Shown in pieces: positions 35,369 through 43,616 of a stretch of 64,000 nucleotides of DNA (within the stretch, counting starts at the first letter, position 1; the number at the start of each line of letters is the position of its first letter). The DNA is taken from positions 62,001 through 126,000 of the forward strand of contig CAVXXX010000004.1 of the NCBI GenBank assembly GCA_963765935.1, in the 5' to 3' direction. The position numbers and the translations under genes were made by a program. This stretch comes from JAMXLG01 sp963765935. GTDB lineage: Bacteria; Vulcanimicrobiota; Vulcanimicrobiia; Vulcanimicrobiales; Vulcanimicrobiaceae. Under the pieces are notes generated by a model. The model was not told the DNA's origin and did no database searches. It saw only the letters and a program-made list of their open reading frames with translations.

Positions 35369-35632
35369 CTACGCTACCGTACGGCGCCCCGCGACGGCAC
35401 GAACGATCCAGAGCAGGACCACAGCGCCGATGATCGCGCAAATGAAGCTGCCGATATTGAACCCGGTGATGCCGGCATGGCCGAATAGCCCATAAATCCA
35501 GCCGCCGATAACCGCGCCGATGATACCGACGATCAGGTCGCCCAAGATTCCGCCCGGGCCCTCACCGGGAACGATCCAGCGCGCGATCGCGCCGACGATT
35601 AACCCGAATATGATCCACAGTAAAATGCCCAT
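35369..35632 (-). CDS. GlsB/YeaQ/YmgE-family stress membrane protein
   Basis: An 87-residue transglycosylase-associated-type membrane protein with three Gly-rich helices (ILLWIIFGLIVGAIARWIVP, GILGDLIVGIIGAVIGGWI, FNIGSFICAIIGAVVLLWIV). AGGAGGT lies six bases before ATG 35632. These proteins are widespread and stress-induced; the biochemical role is unknown. It is divergent from the SIMPL gene. Confidence 0.9.
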   Translation of the reverse strand: MGILLWIIFGLIVGAIARWIVPGEGPGGILGDLIVGIIGAVIGGWIYGLFGHAGITGFNIGSFICAIIGAVVLLWIVRAVAGRRTVA

Positions 35633-35704
35633 CGCTACCTCCTGGTCGGTATCTTCTCCCCTCCGGAAGGAAATTAAACCGAACGTAGGGTCGTTACTAC
35701 CGGT

Positions 35705-36412
35705 ATGAAACGACTGCTCGTCCCCTTCGCGCTGTGCATCGCCGTCATCACGGGGCCAGCGAATGCCGCGCAATCAACCGAGATTTCGGTCGTAGGAAAC
35801 TCCACCGTAACGATGGTGCCCGATCAGGCGACGGTTACTGCATCGATTGTCACGACTGCTTCGTCGGCGACGCAAGCGGTGTCGGAGAATAACAGCCGTT
35901 ACGATGCGGTTGCGGCCGCAATCGCACGGACCGGAGTGAAGCGCGACGACATCTCGCTCTCGTATTACAACGTGAATTACGTGCCGAAACCGAACCCGAT
36001 GCCGCCCAACCCGTCGCCGTATGACCGATACGGATACACCGTTACGCGCAGCTTCGCGGTGAAGGTCCGCGCAATGGATCGCGCGGGCGCCGTCGTCGAC
36101 GCGGCAACGTCGGCCGGCGCAACAAACATCGAAGGCGTCACATTCGGACTAGCAAATAGCGACGCGGCTCGCGCGAAAGCTTCGCGCGAGGCAGTAAACG
36201 ACGCACGCGCGAAGGCCGACGACCTTGCGCGAGCCGCCGGACTGCGCATCAACGGCATCAAGAGCATTGAGCTCGAGGGCGCGCCCGGTATCGTTCGTCC
36301 CATGGCAATGGCACGCGTCGCGGGCGCCGAGAATGCGGCCCCCACGGTCTTCGACCCCGGCAACGTCACGGTCACCTCGAACGTCACCGTCGTTTTCTCC
36401 GCCTCGCCGTAA
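35705..36412 (+). CDS. SIMPL-domain periplasmic protein
   Basis: A 235-residue exported protein with signal peptide (MKRLLVPFALCIAVITGPANA) and a SIMPL (DUF541) domain: TEISVVGNSTVTMVPDQATV, SYYNVNYVPKPNP and ARAKASREAVNDARAKADDL. SIMPL proteins form oligomeric channel-like assemblies in the periplasm; several respond to stress, but the molecular role is not settled. It is followed by a small CCCGC/GCGGG hairpin and then the Clp-type ATPase on the same strand. Confidence 0.9.
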   Translation: MKRLLVPFALCIAVITGPANAAQSTEISVVGNSTVTMVPDQATVTASIVTTASSATQAVSENNSRYDAVAAAIARTGVKRDDISLSYYNVNYVPKPNPMPPNPSPYDRYGYTVTRSFAVKVRAMDRAGAVVDAATSAGATNIEGVTFGLANSDAARAKASREAVNDARAKADDLARAAGLRINGIKSIELEGAPGIVRPMAMARVAGAENAAPTVFDPGNVTVTSNVTVVFSASP

Positions 36413-36448
36413 CGAAACGAAACCCCCGCATAGCGGGTACTTCTAGGC

Positions 36449-38356
36449 ATGACGACTACGTGCCAATCGTGCGGACAGCGTCCCGCGACGAACTTCACCG
36501 GCCGTGCCTCGCTCTGCAACATCTGCGCGCAGCGGCGCGCGGCAACCAGCGCGCTGCCCTTCCTCGGCGCGGCCCTTGCCGCCGCCGGTCTCGTTGCCGG
36601 CGGCGCGCTCCTGCTTGAAAATCGTGACGAGCTGAGCAAGCGCATCAATCCGCTCGGCGGCACGCCCACATTGCAAAACTTCTCTCGCGATCTCACGGAC
36701 CTCGCGCGCAGCGGCAAGCTCGATCCTGTTGTGGGACGCGACAATGAAATCGAGCGCGTGGTCTCGATTCTCGCGCGCCGGAGCAAGAACAACCCCGTGC
36801 TCGTCGGCGAACCGGGTGTTGGGAAGACGGCGATTGTGGAAGGACTCGCGCAACGCATTATCGCCGGTAACGTCCCGGCCGCGCTTCGCAACAAGCGCGT
36901 GCTCTCGCTCGCACTCGGATCACTGGTCGCAGGCACGAAATATCGCGGCGAATTCGAAAGCCGTGTAAAACGAATTCTCGACGAAGTTAAGCGCAGCGCT
37001 CGCGACGTTATTCTCTTCATCGACGAACTGCACACGCTCGTCGGCGCCGGCGCGGCGGAAGGTGCGCTCGATCTGGGCTCGATGATCAAACCGGAGCTCG
37101 CGCGCGGTGACCTGCAGTGCATCGGCGCGACGACATTTGACGAGTATCGCAAATACATCGAATCCGATGCGGCGCTCGAGCGCCGCTTCCAGCCGGTGAT
37201 GGTCGAAGAACCCAGCGTTGAGGCAACCGCGGCGATTCTGCGCGGACTGCGCAAGAAGTACGCAGAGCATCACAATGTCACGATTACCGACGACGCCATC
37301 GATGCGGCCGCGCAACTGTCGGCACGATACATCGCCGACCGGTTTTTGCCCGATAAGGCAATCGATTTAATGGATGAAGCGGCTGCGAACGTAGCGCTTG
37401 CAAATAAAGGTACGGTCGTGCGTCCGCCGGTGACCGCACAAACCGTTGCCGCAGTCGTTACGAAGTGGACGGGAATTCCGCAGGCGACGCTCTCGGAATC
37501 GCAAGCAAATGCGTTGCTCGATCTGGAGAATGTGCTCTCGCGGCGCGTCATCGGCCAAACGCACGCGATCCGCTCCGTCTCCGAAGCGATTCGGCGCGCG
37601 CGAGCCGGCTTGCACGATCCGCGTAAACCGCTTGGAAGTTTTCTCTTCGCCGGCCCGAGCGGCGTTGGAAAAACCGAGCTCGCAAAAGCATTGGCGGAGG
37701 CGCTCTTCGGTACGGAAAACGCGCTCGTGCGCATCGATCTCTCGGAATTTACCGAAGCGCACACGGTCTCGCGACTGCTCGGCGCACCGCCCGGATATCA
37801 GGGACACGACGAACCGGGTCAATTGACGGAACCGGTGCGCCGCCGCCCGTATTGCGTCGTACTCTTCGATGAACTGGAAAAAGCGCACCCCGATGTCGCG
37901 GCGATTCTGCTGCAGATTCTCGACGACGGCCGCGTCACGGACGCAAAAGGCCGCACGATCGATTTCCGCCACGCGTTGATCGTGCTCACGACGAATCTTC
38001 CCGAAGACGAAATGGAGGTGTCGTTTCGTCCCGAGTTGATCAACCGCATCGACGATGTCGTTCGCTTCAACGAACTTCAGCTTCCGCAGATCGAAGCAAT
38101 CGTCGAAATCCACGTCGACGCACTCGCGCAACGGCTCGGAACGCGCAACGTTACCCTCCGTCTCTCCGACGAAGCGAAACGATATCTTGCCAAAGTGTCG
38201 ATGGGCGCGGGCAGCGGCGCGCGTTACGTGCAACGCACGGTCTCCCACTATGTTTCCACGCCGCTCTCAAGCGCAATTCTGCGCGGCGAACTCAACGAAG
38301 GTGGAACGGCCAACGTTACGCTCGAAGGAGATTCCCTGATCGTAAAAGCCGCCTAA
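36449..38356 (+). CDS. Zinc-ribbon, membrane-anchored Clp-type double AAA+ ATPase
   Basis: A 635-residue Hsp100-type unfoldase of unusual build. The N-terminus has a four-Cys zinc ribbon (CQSCGQRPA ... SLCNICAQRR), then one hydrophobic helix (LPFLGAALAAAGLVAGGALL), where ClpA/B/C carry the ClpN domain. AAA-1 has Walker A LVGEPGVGKTAIVEGL and Walker B VILFIDELHTLVG. AAA-2 has FAGPSGVGKTELAKALAEAL and VVLFDELEKAHPD. The coiled-coil M domain is missing: LPDKAIDLMDEAAANVALAN passes directly to the WTGIP motif. The loop holding the ClpP-binding tripeptide is also absent, since TTNLPEDEMEV leads straight into FRPELINRID. It is therefore probably not a ClpP partner. Membrane location is inferred. 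Confidence 0.9.
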   Translation: MTTTCQSCGQRPATNFTGRASLCNICAQRRAATSALPFLGAALAAAGLVAGGALLLENRDELSKRINPLGGTPTLQNFSRDLTDLARSGKLDPVVGRDNEIERVVSILARRSKNNPVLVGEPGVGKTAIVEGLAQRIIAGNVPAALRNKRVLSLALGSLVAGTKYRGEFESRVKRILDEVKRSARDVILFIDELHTLVGAGAAEGALDLGSMIKPELARGDLQCIGATTFDEYRKYIESDAALERRFQPVMVEEPSVEATAAILRGLRKKYAEHHNVTITDDAIDAAAQLSARYIADRFLPDKAIDLMDEAAANVALANKGTVVRPPVTAQTVAAVVTKWTGIPQATLSESQANALLDLENVLSRRVIGQTHAIRSVSEAIRRARAGLHDPRKPLGSFLFAGPSGVGKTELAKALAEALFGTENALVRIDLSEFTEAHTVSRLLGAPPGYQGHDEPGQLTEPVRRRPYCVVLFDELEKAHPDVAAILLQILDDGRVTDAKGRTIDFRHALIVLTTNLPEDEMEVSFRPELINRIDDVVRFNELQLPQIEAIVEIHVDALAQRLGTRNVTLRLSDEAKRYLAKVSMGAGSGARYVQRTVSHYVSTPLSSAILRGELNEGGTANVTLEGDSLIVKAA

Positions 38357-38384
38357 GGATCGCCCCGCTCGAAGGAGGGTCGCC

Positions 38385-38837
38385 GTGATTCCAGCTCTCG
38401 TTCTCGCAGCGGCAACGAATGCCGCGACGCAGTTCTTTCACGATTTCGGCGGATCGTGGACGTGCGGCAACCATACGTATCACGCACAGTGGTCGATTTC
38501 GAGCCCCGACGGAAATGCATGGACGATCGTCACGTACGGCGTCGACAAACAGCACCCCGGCGGCACCGCCTACGTCGGTTGGCTGCCGCAAGAAAACGCC
38601 TACGTATATAACGATTTCCATGCCGACGGTGCACTTGCGCGGCTGATGTCGCCATTGCCGGTGAACGATCACACGTGGCACTGGACCGGTGTGTACTATC
38701 CCGTCGGCGGTGCGAAAGACACGACCCCGGACATTAGCTGGACACTCATGCCGAATGGCACCATTTCGCGCAAATTCGGCCAACGCATCAACGGCAAACT
38801 CATCGACCGGGGTAGCGACACCTGTACCAAGGCGTGA
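38385..38837 (+). CDS. Hypothetical secreted protein
   Basis: A 150-residue protein with a short N-terminal signal-like segment (IPALVLAAATNAATQ). A Trp/His-rich domain follows (FGGSWTCGNHTYHAQWS, TYVGWLPQENAYVYNDFHAD-like region, HTWHWTGVYYPVG), ending in GSDTCTKA; two Cys residues may form a disulphide. GTG 38385 has AAGGAGGG at good spacing. The size and Trp pattern recall small lipocalin-like or DUF1579-type secreted proteins, but I cannot assign a family. Confidence 0.72.
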   Translation: MIPALVLAAATNAATQFFHDFGGSWTCGNHTYHAQWSISSPDGNAWTIVTYGVDKQHPGGTAYVGWLPQENAYVYNDFHADGALARLMSPLPVNDHTWHWTGVYYPVGGAKDTTPDISWTLMPNGTISRKFGQRINGKLIDRGSDTCTKA

Positions 38838-38852
38838 TAGCGTCTACGTGTC

Positions 38853-39392
38853 ATGCGAGCCATGCAAGAAGCACCTGATCTGGGCATTCCGCAAGTCAAG
38901 CCGGCAATCGAATCGATCCGCGGCCGATGGGAACAGAAAGTGAGCCCACGCCGCCGCCATGCCTTGGTGCAAGGCCGCTTGTGGCAGATGCTGGCTGACG
39001 CTTTTGGGGATACGGGCGAGGTTGGAACGGAGTGGCGGTTCTACATTTTGCCCTCTACAGAAAAGCCGAGCTCCCTCGTTCCCGACGTGGCGTATGTGTC
39101 GTACGAACGCATGCCGCCGGAGCTTGGTGAATTGCGTGAAAAGCCGACGATCGCACCAGATATCGCCGTCGAAGTCTTCTCCCCGGATGACCGGCGCACG
39201 TTGCTCGAAGAAAAGATCGCCATCTATCTGGCAAATGGGGCACGGCTGATTATTGTCGCCGACCCGATCGAGCGAACAATCGTCATGCACGATGCAAAGG
39301 GCGCTCACATGTTCAAAGACGCCGAAGTCGCTGCGACCGACCTATACCCCCGGTTGCGCATCGATTTGACGAAACTCTACGACAAGATCTAG
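38853..39392 (+). CDS. Uma2-family (DUF820) putative PD-(D/E)XK protein
   Basis: A 179-residue protein of the Uma2 family, which has a restriction-endonuclease-like fold. Typical blocks are RRRHALVQGRLWQML, SLVPDVAYVSYERMP, the metal-site region APDIAVEVFSPDDRR and LLEEKIAIYLANGARLIIVA with the Glu-x-Lys pair. These genes occur in many copies in cyanobacteria and Chloroflexi; their function is unproven. Start ATG 38853 or 38862. It is followed by a dispersed GAGCTTGTCGAAGG repeat. Confidence 0.85.
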   Translation: MRAMQEAPDLGIPQVKPAIESIRGRWEQKVSPRRRHALVQGRLWQMLADAFGDTGEVGTEWRFYILPSTEKPSSLVPDVAYVSYERMPPELGELREKPTIAPDIAVEVFSPDDRRTLLEEKIAIYLANGARLIIVADPIERTIVMHDAKGAHMFKDAEVAATDLYPRLRIDLTKLYDKI

Positions 39393-39401
39393 CCCCCGGT
39401 G

Positions 39402-39423
39402 TCATCCTGAGCTTGTCGAAGGA
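39402..39423. repeat. GAGCTTGTCGAAGG dispersed repeat, copy 2 (intergenic)
   Basis: TCATCCTGAGCTTGTCGAAG followed by GA, lying 10 bases after the Uma2 gene and 11 bases before the end of the convergent GNAT gene. It shares its core with copies in kbl and truB. Confidence 0.7.
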
Positions 39424-39433
39424 ACGCCTCGAT

Positions 39434-39895
39434 TCAAAAGCCCGCCAACGTCATCGTCAGTTCACCATCCACGAAGCCGGAGTCGACAAAACCGTGACGG
39501 CGATACAACGCGATGGCATTGGCATTGGTCGGAACGACGGCCAACCGTACTTCCCGCACATCCAACGAACGGCACCATTGCAACGCCGTGTTGACGAGAA
39601 TGTCGCCGACGCCTCGGCCGCGCGCGAACGGAGCGACCCACAGTGAAATAAGTTCCACGCTCGCGTCCGCGGGAGCCGTTGCGCTTACGATGCCTGCTGG
39701 CTTTCCGTCGAAACGCGCCATGACGTTGAACGGTACGTCGCTCAAGCGGCGCCGCCAGCGCACTTCCGTATCGTATTCGCCCTGCCAGTCCGCGAGCGTC
39801 GATCCGTATGCGTAAGGCGCTTCGCGCAGTGCCTCGAACCGGAGTTCCCTCCATTGACGCCAATCATCGGGACTCAACGCGCTACAAACAATCAA
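39434..39895 (-). CDS. GNAT-family N-acetyltransferase
   Basis: A 153-residue acetyltransferase: AWRQWRELRFEAL-like N-terminus (DWRQWRELRFEALREAPYAY), acetyl-CoA-binding motif A VAPFARGRGVGDILVNTALQ, and the late VVPTNANAIALYRRHGFVDS. The substrate is unknown; proteins of this type often acetylate small amines or N-termini. The TTG at 39895 is 5 bases downstream of the TlpA-like gene stop. Confidence 0.88.
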   Translation of the reverse strand: MIVCSALSPDDWRQWRELRFEALREAPYAYGSTLADWQGEYDTEVRWRRRLSDVPFNVMARFDGKPAGIVSATAPADASVELISLWVAPFARGRGVGDILVNTALQWCRSLDVREVRLAVVPTNANAIALYRRHGFVDSGFVDGELTMTLAGF

Positions 39896-39900
39896 CGAGG

Positions 39901-40419
39901 CTAGAGGACAGCCTTGACGTCGGCGATCATCTGCGCTTTCGACAGTTCACCGATTTCGATTTTCTTGACGATTCCGCTACGGTCGATGAAGACATGAACC
40001 GGCATGCCGTTGATGTTATAGGCGTCGCGCAACGCGCCCGCATCGACGACGGCCGGATAGATCAGGTGATGCTGATCGACGAAAAGCTGCGCCTTCTTCT
40101 TATCCTCGAGAATGTCCACGCCGACGACTTGCAGCCCGTCGCCTTTGAATTGACGCTGCACCGCATTGACGTCGGGCGCTTCTTCGTTGCACGGCGGACA
40201 CCAGCTCGCGAAGAAATTCAAATAGACCGGTTTTCCGCGAAGATCGGCCATGGAAAGCCTTGTTCCGCTGACCGTCGGCTCATTGAACGCGGGCGCTTGC
40301 GCACCGAGCTTCGCCACCGACGGTGCGCTAGTGCTGCTGCCCCGTGCGTTCGTGCTACTAGTGGTATGAGAGCATGCCGCAAGCGCGACGAGCGTTACCA
40401 GAACCGTAAAGAGCTTCAT
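39901..40419 (-). CDS. TlpA/ResA-like thiol-disulphide oxidoreductase lipoprotein
   Basis: A 172-residue lipoprotein (MKLFTVLVTLVALAAC, lipid-anchored Cys16) with a Ser/Thr-rich linker and a thioredoxin-like domain. Active site is FFASWCPPCNEEAPDVN, with the cis-Pro loop in NINGMPVHVFIDRSG. The domain includes the AlkHP/TSA-type N-terminal strand pair (LGAQAPAFNEPTVSGT). It probably reduces disulphides in periplasmic apocytochromes or other exported proteins. Start ATG 40419; it begins 4 bases after the ribF stop. Confidence 0.9.
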   Translation of the reverse strand: MKLFTVLVTLVALAACSHTTSSTNARGSSTSAPSVAKLGAQAPAFNEPTVSGTRLSMADLRGKPVYLNFFASWCPPCNEEAPDVNAVQRQFKGDGLQVVGVDILEDKKKAQLFVDQHHLIYPAVVDAGALRDAYNINGMPVHVFIDRSGIVKKIEIGELSKAQMIADVKAVL

Positions 40420-40423
40420 GCCT

Positions 40424-41335
40424 CTATCCATACACCGGGTACGCCACGGCGGCAAGATCGGTTCGCATTTGCACGATCAATTCGTCGACGGATGCAAAGA
40501 CCCGCTGTTCGCGCACGTACCGTAAATCACGCACCGCAAGGTCGTGGCCGTAGATCGTCTCGTGAAAATCACGCATCCACACTTCAACGGTACGACCTGT
40601 TCCGTTAAACTGCGGATTCGTTCCGATGGAGACGAGCGCTGCATAATCGCGTCCGTCGTAGCGCGCGAGCGCGGCATAGACGCCGTCTTTAGGGAGCAGC
40701 TTCTGCGGCACGCTCAGATTAGCGGTCGGGAAACCGAGGTCGTGACCTCGGCCGAAGCCCAATTCCACGCGGCCGCGTAGTTCGTACGCGTGACCGAGTA
40801 AATGGTCCGCCAACTCAAGATTTCCGTCCCGCACCAGCGTGCGAATGCGCGTGCTCGAGATGCGCTCGCCGTCGTCCATCACGTTTGCGATGGCAGCAAC
40901 GGCGACCTTACGCTGCGCGAGATAGCGTTCCATCAGCGCCGTATCGCCCGCGCGTTTGTGTCCGAACCGGAATGTCGAGCCGACGGCAACCGCGCGAACG
41001 CCGAGCCCATCGACGAGCCGGTCGAGAAATGCTTCCGGCGACATGCTCGCAATCGAATCGTCGAATCGAATGAAGAAACACTCTTCGAATCCCGCTCTGC
41101 CGAAGAGATCGATCCGTTCATCGCTCGTGCTCAAGAGCGGTGGCTCGGTTCCTGGCCGCAGATGTTTGGCCGGATGATCGGCAAAGGTCAGCACCCCGCT
41201 ACGCCATCCCGGTTTTCGCATGCGAAACGCCGCACGCGCAATCTCGCGATGCCCTCGATGCATTCCATCAAAGAACCCGATCGCCAGCGAAAGCGGCCGC
41301 TCGTTTTCACGAAATAATTCGTGATAGATTTTCAT
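40424..41335 (-). CDS. ribF: Bifunctional riboflavin kinase/FAD synthetase
   Basis: A 303-residue enzyme converting riboflavin to FMN and FAD. The adenylyltransferase half has LAIGFFDGMHRGHREI (nucleotide site), FIRFDDSIASMSPEAFLDRL and VGSTFRFGHKRAGD, with ISSTRIRTLVRDGNLELA. The kinase half has the LGHAYELRGRVELGFGRGHD and FPTANLSVP motifs, then VSIGTNPQF and EVWMRDFHETIYG. ATG 41335 is preferred. It is the last gene of the rimP-to-ribF translation cluster, in the usual truB-ribF order. Confidence 0.95.
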   Translation of the reverse strand: MKIYHELFRENERPLSLAIGFFDGMHRGHREIARAAFRMRKPGWRSGVLTFADHPAKHLRPGTEPPLLSTSDERIDLFGRAGFEECFFIRFDDSIASMSPEAFLDRLVDGLGVRAVAVGSTFRFGHKRAGDTALMERYLAQRKVAVAAIANVMDDGERISSTRIRTLVRDGNLELADHLLGHAYELRGRVELGFGRGHDLGFPTANLSVPQKLLPKDGVYAALARYDGRDYAALVSIGTNPQFNGTGRTVEVWMRDFHETIYGHDLAVRDLRYVREQRVFASVDELIVQMRTDLAAVAYPVYG

Positions 41336-41366
41336 TCTGACGGCGCTCCGCCCCAGGCTCCGCGCC

Positions 41367-41400
41367 CCCCACTGCGTGGGGCCCCCATACCAGGGGGTGC
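41367..41400. repeat. GC-rich imperfect palindrome between truB and ribF
   Basis: CCCCAC-TGC-GTGGGG (41367-41381) is a perfect 6-bp hairpin, directly followed by CCCCCATACCAGGGGGTGC. The block resembles the one upstream of infB (46805-46840): both read, on the minus strand, CTGGT, a GGGGGCCCC-like core and AGTGGGG. The 142-base gap 41336-41477 holds no gene. Confidence 0.4.
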
Positions 41401-41477
41401 ATTGTGCTGCACTATCGTGCAAAAGACTCCCCTGGGGCACCCCCATTGATCGTTTCGTCGATTCTCGTTAGACACTA

Positions 41478-42371
41478 TTAGACGAACACTTTTCGGGGGG
41501 AGAGCATTGCGCCGTGGGCTTCGCCGACGCCGACGAGCGTGCGTGAGTGGTCGCGCACGAAGACTTGTTCGGCGGGCGCGCCTTCGGGGAGTGCGACGAC
41601 GCGGCCGGCGCGGAAATCGGCGGAGCTGCGCAGATCCAGGACGATCGTCGGGAACGGGATGATGTGCTCGGGCGCGATCAGCGATTCTTGCGGATCGTTC
41701 GCCACTTCGTCGAGCGTTCGCGCTTCATAGAGAATGAACGGACCCGAACCTTCGCGCACGAGCGCACCCATGTGCGCCGGCACGCCGAGTGCGGCACCGA
41801 TGTCTTCGCACAGCGTGCGCACGTACGTGCCTTCACCACACGCGATGCGCACGCGCGCGATAGCCTGTCCCGAGCTTGTCGAGGGAGGTTCGGTTCCGAG
41901 CAGCGTAATGCCGTAGACCGTTACGGTGCGCGAGCGGCGCTCGACCGTCTTTCCCTCGCGCGCGAGTTCGTAGAGCCGCTTGCCGTCATGATGTACGGCG
42001 GAGAACATCGGCGGCGTCTGCGTGACCTTGCCGGTAAATTCCGGAAGCACCGATTCTAAGCGCGTGCGCCAATCCTCAGGCAATGATGCCGTTTCAACGG
42101 TCTCACCGGTCGCATCTTGCGTCGTAGTCGAGCGTCCGAGCACGAGCGTTGCTGCATATTGTTTTCTCTGGTCGGTCAAAAGCGGAATGAGCCGCGTCGC
42201 CTTGCCGATTGCAATCGGAAGTACGCCGGCCGCTTGCGGATCCAGCGTGCCAAGATGGCCGACCGCGATGCGGCGATCGCGTCCGTACACGCCGTAAATG
42301 CGACGTAACCGCGCAACAATTTGCGCCGAGGTCGGCCCGGCCGGCTTGAACACGTTGACGAAACCGATCAT
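41478..42371 (-). CDS. truB: tRNA pseudouridine-55 synthase TruB
   Basis: A 297-residue enzyme making the T-loop pseudouridine of tRNAs. Visible motifs: GFVNVFKPAGPTSAQIVARL, the catalytic-Asp loop VGHLGTLDPQAAGVLPIAIG, the Tyr-containing KQYAATLVLG, and CGEGTYVRTLCEDIGAALG; a PUA-like C-terminus follows. Between TLLGTE and IARVRI there is an insert, PPSTSSGQA, encoded by a copy of the dispersed GAGCTTGTCGAAGG repeat. It falls in a loop and should be tolerated. The gene follows the small membrane protein in the cluster. Confidence 0.95.
   Translation of the reverse strand: MIGFVNVFKPAGPTSAQIVARLRRIYGVYGRDRRIAVGHLGTLDPQAAGVLPIAIGKATRLIPLLTDQRKQYAATLVLGRSTTTQDATGETVETASLPEDWRTRLESVLPEFTGKVTQTPPMFSAVHHDGKRLYELAREGKTVERRSRTVTVYGITLLGTEPPSTSSGQAIARVRIACGEGTYVRTLCEDIGAALGVPAHMGALVREGSGPFILYEARTLDEVANDPQESLIAPEHIIPFPTIVLDLRSSADFRAGRVVALPEGAPAEQVFVRDHSRTLVGVGEAHGAMLSPRKVFV
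41864..41886. repeat. GAGCTTGTCGAAGG dispersed repeat, copy 3 (inside truB)
   Basis: CCTGTCCCGAGCTTGTCGAG followed by GGA; differs from copies 1 and 2 at a few positions. It encodes the STSSGQ insert in TruB in frame. Confidence 0.65.
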
Positions 42372-42381
42372 GCTCGCAAAA

Positions 42382-42639
42382 CTATACGGGCGGAATGATG
42401 CGCATCTCTTTGCGAAACCATCCGATCACGCCGCAGATGCCGCCGATTAACAACAGAACCACGCCGGCGACGCCGATGCCAATTGCGTGCGAGAGCGCCC
42501 ATATGACAAAGACGAGGCCACCGAGGCCCATGAAGACATATGCAGCGCGAGTATAGTGCGCATTGGGATAGCGCGTAAGGAGCAGCCACGTTCCCAGGCC
42601 GCCGAAAATGAAGAGAAATACGCCGGCGGCGATGCTCAC
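42382..42639 (-). CDS. Small membrane protein in the truB-nrnA gap
   Basis: An 85-residue protein with three hydrophobic helices (GVFLFIFGGLGTWLLLT, AAYVFMGLGGLVFVIWAL, AGVVLLLIGGICGVIGWF) and a short basic tail. GTG 42639 overlaps the nrnA stop (GTGA). No family recognised. Coupling to nrnA implies co-expression with the translation cluster. Confidence 0.75.
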   Translation of the reverse strand: MSIAAGVFLFIFGGLGTWLLLTRYPNAHYTRAAYVFMGLGGLVFVIWALSHAIGIGVAGVVLLLIGGICGVIGWFRKEMRIIPPV

Positions 42640-43616
42640 AAACCTTCGGCCACGAGCGCATCTTCGACCGCGCGAAACGCGTCGGTCAACGATCCTTCAA
42701 ATGTGAGCCCGGAAGCGCGAAAGTGTCCTCCGCCGCCTAATCGCGACGCGGCAGCCTGGACGTTCACGCGTCCGTTCGAACGCAGGCTAACCCGCAGTTC
42801 ACCGTCGTACGCCTTGAACAGCGCCGCGACTTCCACGTTCTCTTGCGAACGCAGAACGTTCACGACATCTTCCGTGTCCTCGCCGTCCGCGCCGGTTTCG
42901 TGCAGCATCGGATCGTCGACGAACGAATAGCAGTAGCGGCCGTCGTGAGCGAACATCATGGCGTCGATCACCCGCCCTACGAGCCGTGTTGCCGCGATGC
43001 GTTTGTTGGCGAAGATCTCTTCGGTGATCTCTTCTTTGTCTGCACCCGCACGAATCAAGCTCGCCGAGAGCTCAAGCACTTCCGGCGTCGTGTTCGAATG
43101 CATGAACCCGCCGGTGTCCGTCATGATCGTGGTGAGAATGCACGTGGCAATATCACGATCGATCGGCGCTTCGAGTTCGCGCAGCAGATGCATGATCGTC
43201 GTGCCGGTCGAGCATTCGGTCGGGATCACGTAATTGAACGCACCGAAGTACGAATTGCCCAGGTGATGATCGATATCGAGCATGTTCTCGCGATCGATCT
43301 TCGGGAGATATTCGCCCGCACGCGTGTAGTCGCTCATATCGCAAAATACGAACAACGTATCGGGCGGTAAATCCGAAGGAAGATCGCGCGCAACGAGTCC
43401 CGCGTCAGGAAGAAATCGCAAATTCCGAGGAACCGGATCTTGCTGAAAGTAGTAGACCGGCTTTCCCAAACGCTTGAGCGCAATGCCGAGCGCGAGCCCT
43501 GCACCGAGCGTATCGCCGTCGGGTTTGACGTGACTGACCATAACGAACGCCGGACGACGCTGCAATTCGGCTACGACTTCGGCTGTCGTAGAATTCCGCA
43601 GCTCGCTCTCGATCAT
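42636..43616 (-). CDS. nrnA: DHH-family oligoribonuclease/pAp phosphatase (NrnA-like)
   Basis: A 326-residue DHH/DHHA1 phosphoesterase that degrades nano-RNAs and 3'-phosphoadenosine-5'-phosphate. The metal-binding motifs are VSHVKPDGDTLGAGLALG, VFCDMSDYTRAG, LDIDHHLGNSYFGAFNYV (DHH) and ILTTIMTDTGGFMHSNT. The DHHA1 nucleic-acid-binding tail has AAASRLGGGGHFRASGLTF. It sits after rbfA as in Firmicutes and Actinobacteria. ATG 43616 overlaps the rbfA stop (ATGA). Confidence 0.94.
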   Translation of the reverse strand: MIESELRNSTTAEVVAELQRRPAFVMVSHVKPDGDTLGAGLALGIALKRLGKPVYYFQQDPVPRNLRFLPDAGLVARDLPSDLPPDTLFVFCDMSDYTRAGEYLPKIDRENMLDIDHHLGNSYFGAFNYVIPTECSTGTTIMHLLRELEAPIDRDIATCILTTIMTDTGGFMHSNTTPEVLELSASLIRAGADKEEITEEIFANKRIAATRLVGRVIDAMMFAHDGRYCYSFVDDPMLHETGADGEDTEDVVNVLRSQENVEVAALFKAYDGELRVSLRSNGRVNVQAAASRLGGGGHFRASGLTFEGSLTDAFRAVEDALVAEGL

